64,000 bases of DNA from JACJWR01 sp964474045 (GTDB taxonomy: Bacteria > Actinomycetota > Actinomycetes > S36-B12 > UBA10799), in the NCBI GenBank assembly GCA_964474045.1, contig CAYYRC010000011.1:40291-104290 (forward strand), in the 5' to 3' direction. Below are positions 23,160 through 30,788 of this stretch, piece after piece. The notes beneath the pieces were generated by a model. The model searched no databases, was not told where the DNA came from, and was given only the letters and a program-made list of their open reading frames with translations. Position 1 is the first letter of the stretch. The number at the start of each line of letters is the position of its first letter. Both the position numbers and the translations under genes were made by a program.

Positions 23160-24818
23160 ATGGCTGACCACGACGCACTCATCGCAACCGCACAGGCCTG
23201 GATCGCCGACGACCCAGACCCGCAGACCGTCCAGGAGCTGACGGACCTCGTCGCCGCCGTGCAGTCGGGAGATGCGGCAGCGGCCGAGGAGCTCGCCGAC
23301 GCGTTCGACGGCACGCTGCAGTTCGGCACCGCCGGCCTGCGCGGCAAGATCGGCCCCGGCAGCAACCGCATGAACCGGGTGGTGGTGGCACGCGCCGCCG
23401 CGGGTCTGGCCGCCTACCTCAAGGACCACGGCGGAAAGGCCGTGGTCGTCGGGTATGACGCCCGCCGCAACTCTGACGTCTTCGCCCACGACACCGCCCA
23501 GATCATGGCCGGCGCCGGCATCCGGGCCATGGTGTTCGGCGAGGCGCTGCCCACGCCCGTGCTGGCGTTCGCCATCCGCGAGCTCGGCTGCGACGCCGGC
23601 GTGATGGTCACCGCCTCCCACAACCCGCCCGACGACAACGGCTACAAGGTGTACCTGGGCGACGGCAGCCAGATCGTGCCGCCCGCCGACGCCGAGATCT
23701 CGGCCTGCATCGCCGCCGTCGGCGCCGTGGCCGACATCCCCCGGTCGGAGGACTACCTCACCCTCGACGAGACCGTGCTGGGCTCCTACATCCAGCGCGC
23801 CGTGTCCATCTTGGGCGACGGCCCGCGGGACGTCGAGTCGATCTACACGGCCATGCACGGCGTGGGTGGCAAGGTCTTCATGCGGGCAGCCGAGGCGGCG
23901 GGCTTCACCGCGCCGCAGCCGGTCGCCGAGCAGTTCGCCCCCGACGGCCGCTTCCCGACGGTGCACTTCCCCAACCCGGAGGAGCCGGGCGCGATGGACC
24001 TCTCGCTGGCCGCCGCCCGTGCCCACGGCGCCGATGTCATCATCGCCAACGACCCGGACGCCGATCGCTCCTCCGCTGGCATCCCCACCGCCGACGACTG
24101 GCGGATGCTCTCCGGCGACGAGGTGGGGTCGCTGCTCGGCTGGTGGATCGCCGAGCGCGCCCGCCGGGACAACCGCGAGCTGACCGGTGCGTACGCCGAG
24201 TCGATCGTGTCCGGCACGCTGCTGGGCCGGATCGCCGAGGACGCCGGCCTGGAGTACGCCACCACCCTCACCGGGTTCAAGTGGATCTCCAAGGTGCCCG
24301 ACCTCATCTTCGGCTACGAGGAGGCACTGGGCTACTGCGTCGACCCGGAGGCTGTGAAGGACAAGGACGGCATCACGGCATCCCTGCTCATGCTCGAGAT
24401 GGTGGCGCAGCTCAAGTCCGAGGGCCGCGGGCTGCAGGACGTGCTCGACGATCTGGCGCGCAAGTTCGGCCTGCACGCCACGTCGCAGCTGTCGGTGCGG
24501 GTCACCGACATCACCCTCATCGCAGACGCCATGGCACGCCTGCGCGCGAACCCGCCGCAGCAGATCGGCGGTCATGAGGTGCTGCGGCTCGACGACCTGG
24601 AGCAGGGCGGCGACGGCCTGCCGCCGACCGACGGCCTGCGCTTCACCATGGACAACGCCCGCGTGATCATCCGCCCCAGTGGGACCGAGCCCAAGCTCAA
24701 GTGCTACCTGCAGGTCGTGGTCCCGGTCACCGGATCGATCGACGACGCGCGCGCCCAGGCGGCCGCCGAGATGCAGGCTGTGCGCGACAGCGTCGCCGAG
24801 GCGCTCGCGCTCGGCTGA
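23160..24818 (+). CDS. Phosphohexomutase / probable phosphopentomutase
   Basis: 552-aa enzyme of the alpha-D-phosphohexomutase superfamily (phosphoglucomutase/phosphomannomutase). The phosphoserine loop is TASHNPP (Ser153), the metal loop is DPDADR (298-303), the sugar loop contains GYEEALGY, and the phosphate loop is RPSGTEPK (from 505). The GTAGLRGKIGPGSNRMN start matches the PGM2-like branch, which includes phosphopentomutases. Its place directly after deoC suggests that it may interconvert (deoxy)ribose 1- and 5-phosphate to feed DeoC, besides or instead of hexose phosphates; this is inference. A leaderless start is likely. Confidence 0.9.
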   Translation: MADHDALIATAQAWIADDPDPQTVQELTDLVAAVQSGDAAAAEELADAFDGTLQFGTAGLRGKIGPGSNRMNRVVVARAAAGLAAYLKDHGGKAVVVGYDARRNSDVFAHDTAQIMAGAGIRAMVFGEALPTPVLAFAIRELGCDAGVMVTASHNPPDDNGYKVYLGDGSQIVPPADAEISACIAAVGAVADIPRSEDYLTLDETVLGSYIQRAVSILGDGPRDVESIYTAMHGVGGKVFMRAAEAAGFTAPQPVAEQFAPDGRFPTVHFPNPEEPGAMDLSLAAARAHGADVIIANDPDADRSSAGIPTADDWRMLSGDEVGSLLGWWIAERARRDNRELTGAYAESIVSGTLLGRIAEDAGLEYATTLTGFKWISKVPDLIFGYEEALGYCVDPEAVKDKDGITASLLMLEMVAQLKSEGRGLQDVLDDLARKFGLHATSQLSVRVTDITLIADAMARLRANPPQQIGGHEVLRLDDLEQGGDGLPPTDGLRFTMDNARVIIRPSGTEPKLKCYLQVVVPVTGSIDDARAQAAAEMQAVRDSVAEALALG

Positions 24819-24820
24819 AG

Positions 24821-24881
24821 CTGCAAGATCATCGAGGTGGACGGACCCATGAGGGGTTCGTCCACCTCGATGATCCTGCAG
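24821..24881. terminator. Long bidirectional terminator hairpin
   Basis: Arms at 24821-24848 and 24854-24881 form a 28-bp stem with only two mismatched or wobble positions and a 5-nt loop. It lies between the convergent phosphohexomutase gene (stop at 24818) and the ABM-domain gene (stop at 24902), the expected place for a shared terminator. It lacks a long T-tract. Confidence 0.75.
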
Positions 24882-24901
24882 GAAGGGCGCCCTCTGGGCT
24901 G

Positions 24902-25879
24902 CTAGAGGAAGCGGGCGGCCACCAGCGACATCACGAGCACGAGCACGGCGTAGCCCACAACCATCAGCAGGCTCCCCACCAGCGTGATCTGCCGCTCCCG
25001 CTCGGCCGGCGGCACCAGCCACGTCTTGAGCCTTCCCGCCGCCCACGGCACCAGCCAGAAGCCGGTGGCGGCCACGCCGATGATGTTGCCGATGAACGTC
25101 ACCGGCCCCACACCCAGGCCGGAGATGTGCGGATTGAGGAACACGATGGTGAGCATCACCACGGGATACAGCACGAGGAGGACGACGGCGTTGACCTTCC
25201 AGGCCGGCGGCTCGGCGACGCGTTCCTCCTCCGGCAGCCAGTTGGCGAACGAGGTCCTCGATACCCGGTACTCCGCGCTGGCCATGAGTGGCTCGGACTC
25301 GGCGGTCAGCCGGGCGCAATCCTCGGAGTCCAGCCAATGGCGCAGGTTCTCGGCCGAGTCGAAGCGCAGGAGCGTCACCCAATTGGGGTTGACGCCCTCG
25401 ATCGGCGGCTGCACGTCGATCCCCCGGTACCCGGGGTAGGTGGACTGCACATCCTGGATCTCGGCCCGCCAGGCCTGGAACTCGGCCTCCTTCCCGGGCT
25501 GTACCCGATTGGTGATCACCGCGGTGACGTCACGCCGGCGCGTCTCGGCCGGCCCCATGATCACGTTGACGGAGTCGATGCCCTCCACCAGCCCGTGCGC
25601 CTGCCCCACGAGTGCGGCCCGCGCGGGCGACTCCAGCCACGCAACGGCGGAGTCCTGGGAGTCGAAGCGCTCGACCGTGACCCAGTCGGGCTGGTCGGCG
25701 TTCGGCGGGTAGGTCTCCACAGTCAGGAAGCCGTCGTGGTGCCCGAGCTCGGCCAGCACCTTGCCGCGCCAGGCGATGAACTCATCCTCCTTGCCCGGGA
25801 CGACGGTGGCGTGGCGCACGATGGTGGCGGAGGCGCCCGCCGAGGCGCCTTCCGCCGCCATCGCGCTGTCGTCGGTCAT
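24902..25879 (-). CDS. Tandem ABM-domain protein with C-terminal membrane helices
   Basis: 325-aa protein with two antibiotic biosynthesis monooxygenase (ABM) ferredoxin-like domains (about 18-110 and 115-205), each with the PGKExEFxxW start and a WVTxxRFDS strand, followed by three predicted membrane helices (about 228-320). The shape matches the COG3224-type tandem ABM membrane proteins, function unknown; ABM folds include heme-degrading and quinol-handling monooxygenases. No cofactor residues can be assigned. It lies 19 bp after the MFS gene on the same strand and could be the last gene of the udp-cdd-MFS unit, though that is uncertain. Confidence 0.82.
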   Translation of the reverse strand: MTDDSAMAAEGASAGASATIVRHATVVPGKEDEFIAWRGKVLAELGHHDGFLTVETYPPNADQPDWVTVERFDSQDSAVAWLESPARAALVGQAHGLVEGIDSVNVIMGPAETRRRDVTAVITNRVQPGKEAEFQAWRAEIQDVQSTYPGYRGIDVQPPIEGVNPNWVTLLRFDSAENLRHWLDSEDCARLTAESEPLMASAEYRVSRTSFANWLPEEERVAEPPAWKVNAVVLLVLYPVVMLTIVFLNPHISGLGVGPVTFIGNIIGVAATGFWLVPWAAGRLKTWLVPPAERERQITLVGSLLMVVGYAVLVLVMSLVAARFL

Positions 25880-25898
25880 CGTGCCTGCCTGGGCGGGA

Positions 25899-27488
25899 TC
25901 ACACCTCTGCGGCGTGGGTCATCTGGACGTGGTCGGGGGTCCGGCGGCGGCCGATGACCACCCAGGCGAACACTGCGCCGGCCAGGGCGACCACGGCCAG
26001 CACGATCATGGCCGTCGTGATTGCCGAGGACTGCGCCTGCACGGCGGCCGCCTTCACTGCGGCCGAGGCCTCCGAGCTCAAGGACGCCAGCAGGTCATCC
26101 GCGCCGGTGGTGTCGCCCTTCTGCAGCAGGTCGGCGTAGTTGTGGGCGGTGTCGGCCAGTGCCGGGTCGGAGATGTCGGACTTGACCCCGGACAGCACCA
26201 TCGGACCGATGATGGCGGTCACGATCGCCATCCCCAGCGCCGCCGGGATGTTGAACGTCATCTGCATCAGGCCCGACCCCATGCCGGCATGTTCGGCATC
26301 GACCGCCGACATACCCGCCGTGTTACAGGCGGGCAACGAGATGCCGACGCCGATACCCATGATCAACAGCGGCGCGATCAGTTGGGTGAGCGAGGTGTCG
26401 GGGCCGACGAAGAAGCCGATCCAGGCCAGGGCGATGGCCTGCAGGACCAGGGCGACGGTGATGGGCAGACCGGGACCCACTTTGTCCACCCAGCGGCCCG
26501 CCGGGGGCTCGAACACCATGCAGATGCCGGTCGTGATGACGATGACCCAGCTGGCCTTCGACGGCGAGTAGTCCAGCACCGTGATGAGGAAGGTCGAGCC
26601 GAACACCACCAGGAACGGGATGTAGACGAAGCCCACCGCGCTCTCGGCGAAGAAGCCGCCGGAGAACAGGCGCTCCCGCCACAGCCCGAAGTCCACCAGG
26701 GGGTAGGTGATCTTGGTCTCGATGACGCCGAAGATGGCCAGCAGGATGAGACCGCCGATGAGCGGGCCGAGAGTGCTCGGAGCGGTCCAGCTCACAGCGG
26801 CGTTGGTGACGCCCAGAGTCAGCAGAGTGATCCCCAGGCCGCCGACGATGGCACCGATGTAGTCGTACTTGCCCTTGGCCAGCACGCTCTTATAGCCCCG
26901 GGTGGCGAAGATGGTCACGACGATCACGAGGGCCGTCAACGGAACGGCGACCCAGAACACCCAGCGCCAGCTGGCGACGTCGAGCATCCAGGCCGCGAAC
27001 AGCGGGCCGAGCAGCAGGCCGAAGCCGTGTGCGAAGCCCCAGACCCCAACTGCGAACCCGCGTTGCTTGACCGGGAAGGAGTTGACGACGATCGAGAGCG
27101 TGGCCGGGGCGGAGACGCCGATCCCGATGCCTTGGATCGCTCGCCCGCCCACGAGCATCGGGCCACTCGCGGCGATGGCGGCCACGATCAGGCCCGCCCC
27201 GAAGATCACGAAGCCGATGATGATCATCTTGACCTCGCCGACGAGGTCGCCCATGCGTCCGCCGATCACAAGGAAGGTGCCGAAGGCAAGGCTGTAGGCG
27301 GTGATGGTCAGCGAGCTCACACTGAGGCTGAGGCCGAGGTCGGTCTCGATCGTCGGCAGGGCCGGGCCGATGACGGTGGAGAACATCTGCGCGATGAGGG
27401 CGCCGAAGCCCATCGCGGCCAGGATCGCCCAGGCCGCCTTCGTGGCCTTGGCGTCGCTCTGCAGCTCTGTGGTGTCGGTCGTGGTCAT
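25899..27488 (-). CDS. MFS transporter, DHA2-type (14 helices)
   Basis: 529-aa major facilitator protein with about 14 helices. The loop GGRMGDLVGEVKMIIIG is the A-like motif between helices 2 and 3, and a motif C-like segment (GLLLGPLFAAWMLD) lies in helix 5, typical of drug/H+ antiporters. It starts 1 bp after the cytidine deaminase stop, so it belongs to the uridine phosphorylase-cdd unit. That setting makes movement of nucleosides, bases or analogues a better guess than a generic drug pump, although the DHA2 family is usually export-directed. The ATG at 27488 is favoured over a GTG at 27497. Confidence 0.85.
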   Translation of the reverse strand: MTTTDTTELQSDAKATKAAWAILAAMGFGALIAQMFSTVIGPALPTIETDLGLSLSVSSLTITAYSLAFGTFLVIGGRMGDLVGEVKMIIIGFVIFGAGLIVAAIAASGPMLVGGRAIQGIGIGVSAPATLSIVVNSFPVKQRGFAVGVWGFAHGFGLLLGPLFAAWMLDVASWRWVFWVAVPLTALVIVVTIFATRGYKSVLAKGKYDYIGAIVGGLGITLLTLGVTNAAVSWTAPSTLGPLIGGLILLAIFGVIETKITYPLVDFGLWRERLFSGGFFAESAVGFVYIPFLVVFGSTFLITVLDYSPSKASWVIVITTGICMVFEPPAGRWVDKVGPGLPITVALVLQAIALAWIGFFVGPDTSLTQLIAPLLIMGIGVGISLPACNTAGMSAVDAEHAGMGSGLMQMTFNIPAALGMAIVTAIIGPMVLSGVKSDISDPALADTAHNYADLLQKGDTTGADDLLASLSSEASAAVKAAAVQAQSSAITTAMIVLAVVALAGAVFAWVVIGRRRTPDHVQMTHAAEV

Positions 27489-27489
27489 G

Positions 27490-27894
27490 TCACACACCTG
27501 CCTTGTCGAGGTTCTCCGGGCCGAACGCCTGGGGAAGGACGTCCTTCATGGTCAGCACGCCCTCGGGCGTCATCAGCAGCATGTCGGCTCCGCCGAACTC
27601 CCACAGCAGCTGCCGGCAACGACCGCAGGGCATGAGCGCGTTGCCGTCGCCGTCCACGCAATAGGCGGCCACCAACTTGCCGCCGCCGGTGGCGGCCAGG
27701 TTGGACACCATCGAGCACTCCGCGCACAGCGTCAGGCCGTACGAGGCGTTCTCGACGTTGGCGCCGCTGACGATGCGACCGTCGTCGGCGAAGCCCGCGA
27801 CACCCACCGGGAAGTTGGAGTAGGGCGAGTAAGAGTTGGGCAGGCACGCCACCGCTGCCGCATGCAGGGCGTCCCAGTCGATCGGGTCGGACAT
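27490..27894 (-). CDS. cdd: Cytidine deaminase
   Basis: Deaminates (deoxy)cytidine to (deoxy)uridine in the cytosol. The 134-aa homotetramer-type enzyme has the zinc and catalytic site CAE (Cys57-Ala-Glu59) and PCGRCRQ (Cys90 and Cys93), plus the substrate-binding NVENASY. The length is that of the small tetrameric CDA. It sits between uridine phosphorylase and the MFS gene on one strand, 49 bp after the former and 1 bp before the latter, forming a pyrimidine nucleoside salvage unit. Confidence 0.95.
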   Translation of the reverse strand: MSDPIDWDALHAAAVACLPNSYSPYSNFPVGVAGFADDGRIVSGANVENASYGLTLCAECSMVSNLAATGGGKLVAAYCVDGDGNALMPCGRCRQLLWEFGGADMLLMTPEGVLTMKDVLPQAFGPENLDKAGV

Positions 27895-27943
27895 CTGGCC
27901 TCCAGGTGTGGTCGCTGCGGGGCGGGGTGCGTGCGTGGCGACG

Positions 27944-28846
27944 CTAGGCCGGCAGCAGGGTGGACTTGAGGTAGTTGAACAGGACGACGCCGGAGTCCTC
28001 GCTGAACTTGTGCAGCTGCTCCGGGGTGGCGGTGACCTGGTCGCCCTCCAGGCGGTTGAGCAGGGTGGCGCAGATCATCGCGAACTTCGAGAAGCCCCAG
28101 TGGTTGAGGTAGCCGGCCATCATGGCCCCCTCCATCTCGATGTTGCGCACGCCGTTGGCGTCGAGCCACTCCAGCCAGGCCTGCTTGGACTCAGGGGTCT
28201 CGAGGCACACGGCGCCGTCGAGCCGGAACTGCTCCAGGAAGAACTCGTTGCCGGCCACCGTCTTGCCCGACTCCACCCGGATGCCCTCGATCCCGGCGTT
28301 GGCGGCGATGATGGCGTCGTAGACGGCGGCCGGGAAGTGGCCGTCGAACCAGTACTCGCCGTCGCCGCCCTTGAGCAGCCGGTAGGGCTTGAGGTCGGCC
28401 ATCAGGCCCTCGGAGGACACGACCACGGTGCCGCCGGGCAGACCCACGCCGCCGCTGGTGCCCACCCGGGCCCAGAAGACCTCGTCCATCGCGTCGAGGT
28501 CGCCGTCCTTGAGGAAGAACACCATGCGCATGAGCTCCTGCAACGCGATGGAGGCGCTCGGCATGCCCATGCCGTGGGAGGCGAACAGCACGCCGGCCGT
28601 GTAGCGCGTGACGAACCGGTCCTCCTTGGGGAAGGCCACGATGTCGGAGCCGCCGTTGAGCTCGCTCCAGTGCTCGGCGAACTCCTTGATGCGGCCCCCG
28701 GACCCGGCCATGATGACGGCCTTCACGTCGCGCAGCGGAGCGAGGATCGGGTCGTCGCTGGCGACGCCGAAGTGGTAGTACACGTCGGTCTGGCCGCCGT
28801 CGAGCACACCGTCGAGGAATGCGTGGTTGATGTTCTCGGTCTTCAT
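27944..28846 (-). CDS. udp: Uridine phosphorylase
   Basis: Phosphorolysis of uridine (and probably deoxyuridine or thymidine) to the base and (deoxy)ribose 1-phosphate. This 300-aa NP-I family protein has the phosphate-site signature RVGTSGGVGLPGG and the ribose-site NIEMEGAMMAGYL (conserved Glu-Met-Glu). The overall form resembles the eukaryotic-type UPP1 branch rather than short E. coli Udp. The ATG at 28846 has TTGGAG 5 nt upstream; a GTG at 28852 is less likely. It is the first gene of the udp-cdd-MFS unit, with a -10 box and LacI-type palindrome upstream. Confidence 0.9.
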   Translation of the reverse strand: MKTENINHAFLDGVLDGGQTDVYYHFGVASDDPILAPLRDVKAVIMAGSGGRIKEFAEHWSELNGGSDIVAFPKEDRFVTRYTAGVLFASHGMGMPSASIALQELMRMVFFLKDGDLDAMDEVFWARVGTSGGVGLPGGTVVVSSEGLMADLKPYRLLKGGDGEYWFDGHFPAAVYDAIIAANAGIEGIRVESGKTVAGNEFFLEQFRLDGAVCLETPESKQAWLEWLDANGVRNIEMEGAMMAGYLNHWGFSKFAMICATLLNRLEGDQVTATPEQLHKFSEDSGVVLFNYLKSTLLPA

Positions 28847-28916
28847 GGGCACTCCAAGCGCTCGACGCGGATGACGATGGCCCCCGCTGCACCGTGCTGC
28901 GGTTGCGCTGCCGGGA

Positions 28917-28922
28917 ATCTAC
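28917..28922 (-). promoter_or_regulatory. -10 box of the udp operon
   Basis: TAGATT on the minus strand, about 70 bp upstream of the uridine phosphorylase ATG and directly downstream of a 26-bp palindrome. Confidence 0.4.
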
Positions 28923-28925
28923 GCC

Positions 28926-28951
28926 TTCCGCGGGCAACGTTGCCTGCGGAA
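28926..28951. promoter_or_regulatory. LacI-type operator palindrome upstream of udp
   Basis: 26-bp near-perfect palindrome (arms TTCCGCGGGCAA and TTGCCTGCGGAA around a central CG, one mismatch per arm pair). The core GGCAACGTTGCC has the central CpG symmetry typical of LacI-family operators. It lies just upstream of a TAGATT -10 box for udp, so a repressor bound there would block RNA polymerase. It could alternatively be a terminator for the GTPase pair, whose stop is 35 bp away. Confidence 0.5.
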
Positions 28952-28985
28952 TAGCACGGCCCACCGGCACAACGTGCGTCTCGGC

Positions 28986-30788
28986 TCATGCCCGCGTGTC
29001 GCCCGAGGCCGCCGCCAGGCCGGCGCGGAAGGCACCCAGCGTGGCCAGCTCAGCCGCCACCGGCTCCACGATGGTGCTCCGGGCGACCGACTCGACCTGG
29101 ACCCGCAGTGCGGCCCGGGCGGCTCGCGCGGCTCGAGCCGCGCTGCGCCGAGCGGCGAGGCGACCCAGGGCGGCCAGCACCAGGCCACCCACGAGGCCGG
29201 TGATGAGCAGGGCGGTCGGCACCGGCACGCCCTCCACGCGGGGCGCCGCCCCTGGGTCGAACTGCAGGTAGCGCAAGGCCGCCAGGCCCAGCAGCCAGAC
29301 TCCCCCGAGGACACCGAGCGCCAACAACAGCCACTGGCCGACGCCCACCAGCCGCCACCAGCCGGGGTCCTTCGCGGGCGTCAGCTCAGCACGGCCGACG
29401 GCGCGGTCCAACTGGTCGGGCAGCCGCTCCGAACCGCGGTCAGCCGCGCTGCGGGCCGCCTCGATCCAGCCCGGGGGCGCGCCTGCGCTGACGTTGTCGG
29501 CGTAGGTCAGCACCGTGGTGCGCGCTCGGCCGAGGGCCACCGGGTCGTTGCCGGGCAGGGACGTGCGGACGAGCGCCGGGTCCACCCCGGGACGCCCCTC
29601 CAGACGCAGCCGGGACACCGGATCCTGGCGCATCCGGGCGAGCCAGCGGGTGGGGGGCCAGCCGACCGCCGTGGCGGCGCGGCGGGTGACGGAGTCCGAC
29701 ACGGCGCGCTCGATCGTGGGCGCCCCGGCAGCCTCCACCAGACCGTCCGTGAGCGTGGCCAATGCTGCCGCCGGCGGGTCGTCGCCGGCTGTGCCGCCGG
29801 CAACTGCGGCACCGGAATCCCCGGCGGCCGCGGCCAAGGAGTCTGCGGCTGTAGCGACATCTGCCGCGGCCCGCCCAAGGATCGCCACGCGATCGGCGAC
29901 GGCCTCGCCGATGCGCTGGGCGAGCCGGTCCAGGCCCTGGCCGCTGCGCGCCGAAACGCCCAGGACCTCGGCGTCGGCCAGGCCGTCGTCGGCCACGAGG
30001 CGACGCAGGTGAGCCAGGCATCGCTCAGCGTCTGCGATCGTGAGCCGGTCCACCTGGTTGAGGGCGACGACGGTGACGTCGGCATGGCGGGCATAGCGGC
30101 GCAGGTAGTCCTCGTGCACCAGGCGGTCGGCGTACTTCTGCGGGTCCAGCACCCAGATCATCATGTCCGCCCGTGCGACCAGGCGGTCGGCCTGCACCCG
30201 GTGGGACAGCTCGGTGGAGTCGTGGTCCGGCAGGTCCACGAGGACCAGGTCAGCCAGCGCAGCCGAAGCCCCCGCTGCCGGGGCCGATGCCGCCAGGGAA
30301 TCCTCGGCCACAGGTCGGGCGCTCCCCGCCGCGCCGGGATCCACCACGTGCCGGCGCGCGACCCCCAGCCAGCTCAGCAGCTCATCGGCCTCGGGCGACT
30401 CCCACCAGATGGCGGCCATCGGCTCGGCAGTCGTAGGGCGCAGGACGCTGGTGCGGGCCACGTCCTGGCCCACCAGCGCATTGAAGAGGCTCGACTTGCC
30501 CGCACCTGTGGAGCCGGCCATGGCCACCACCGTCAAGCGGTTGGACAGCGCCATCCGCTCGCGTGCCCGGGTGATGGCGACCTCGGCAGCTGCGACCGCG
30601 GCATCCGGCAGGCGGCCGGCAGCCGCCCCGGCGGCTTGCTCCAGGCCGACCAGCCGACGCGACAGGGATGCGGCGTCCAGCGGCGGCTGCTGCTGTCGCC
30701 GACCGCCAGCCTGTCGGCGCCCCGGCCACCTGCTCGACCAGCCGAGCAGGCCGGCAGCCGCCCCGGGCTGCCCCTGATCCGCCGACAT
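28986..30788 (-). CDS. Dynamin-like GTPase, second of a pair
   Basis: 600-aa GTPase. G1 is GSTGAGKS (92-99), G3 is DLPDHD, and G4 is NQVD; two hydrophobic helices lie in the C-terminal part (about 480-570) followed by an Ala/Arg helical region. The N-terminus is Gln/Gly/Arg-rich. The architecture fits the small bacterial dynamin-like proteins that occur as adjacent pairs in actinobacteria, as with DynA/DynB, which act at Streptomyces septa. Its ATG shares one base with the upstream gene stop (TGATG), so translation is coupled. A membrane-remodelling role is inferred from the pair, not proven. Confidence 0.83.
   Translation of the reverse strand: MSADQGQPGAAAGLLGWSSRWPGRRQAGGRRQQQPPLDAASLSRRLVGLEQAAGAAAGRLPDAAVAAAEVAITRARERMALSNRLTVVAMAGSTGAGKSSLFNALVGQDVARTSVLRPTTAEPMAAIWWESPEADELLSWLGVARRHVVDPGAAGSARPVAEDSLAASAPAAGASAALADLVLVDLPDHDSTELSHRVQADRLVARADMMIWVLDPQKYADRLVHEDYLRRYARHADVTVVALNQVDRLTIADAERCLAHLRRLVADDGLADAEVLGVSARSGQGLDRLAQRIGEAVADRVAILGRAAADVATAADSLAAAAGDSGAAVAGGTAGDDPPAAALATLTDGLVEAAGAPTIERAVSDSVTRRAATAVGWPPTRWLARMRQDPVSRLRLEGRPGVDPALVRTSLPGNDPVALGRARTTVLTYADNVSAGAPPGWIEAARSAADRGSERLPDQLDRAVGRAELTPAKDPGWWRLVGVGQWLLLALGVLGGVWLLGLAALRYLQFDPGAAPRVEGVPVPTALLITGLVGGLVLAALGRLAARRSAARAARAARAALRVQVESVARSTIVEPVAAELATLGAFRAGLAAASGDTRA

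Noticed and set aside
23127..25382. 751-codon minus-strand frame across the phosphohexomutase gene
   Set aside because: Antisense shadow; the plus strand has all active-site loops.
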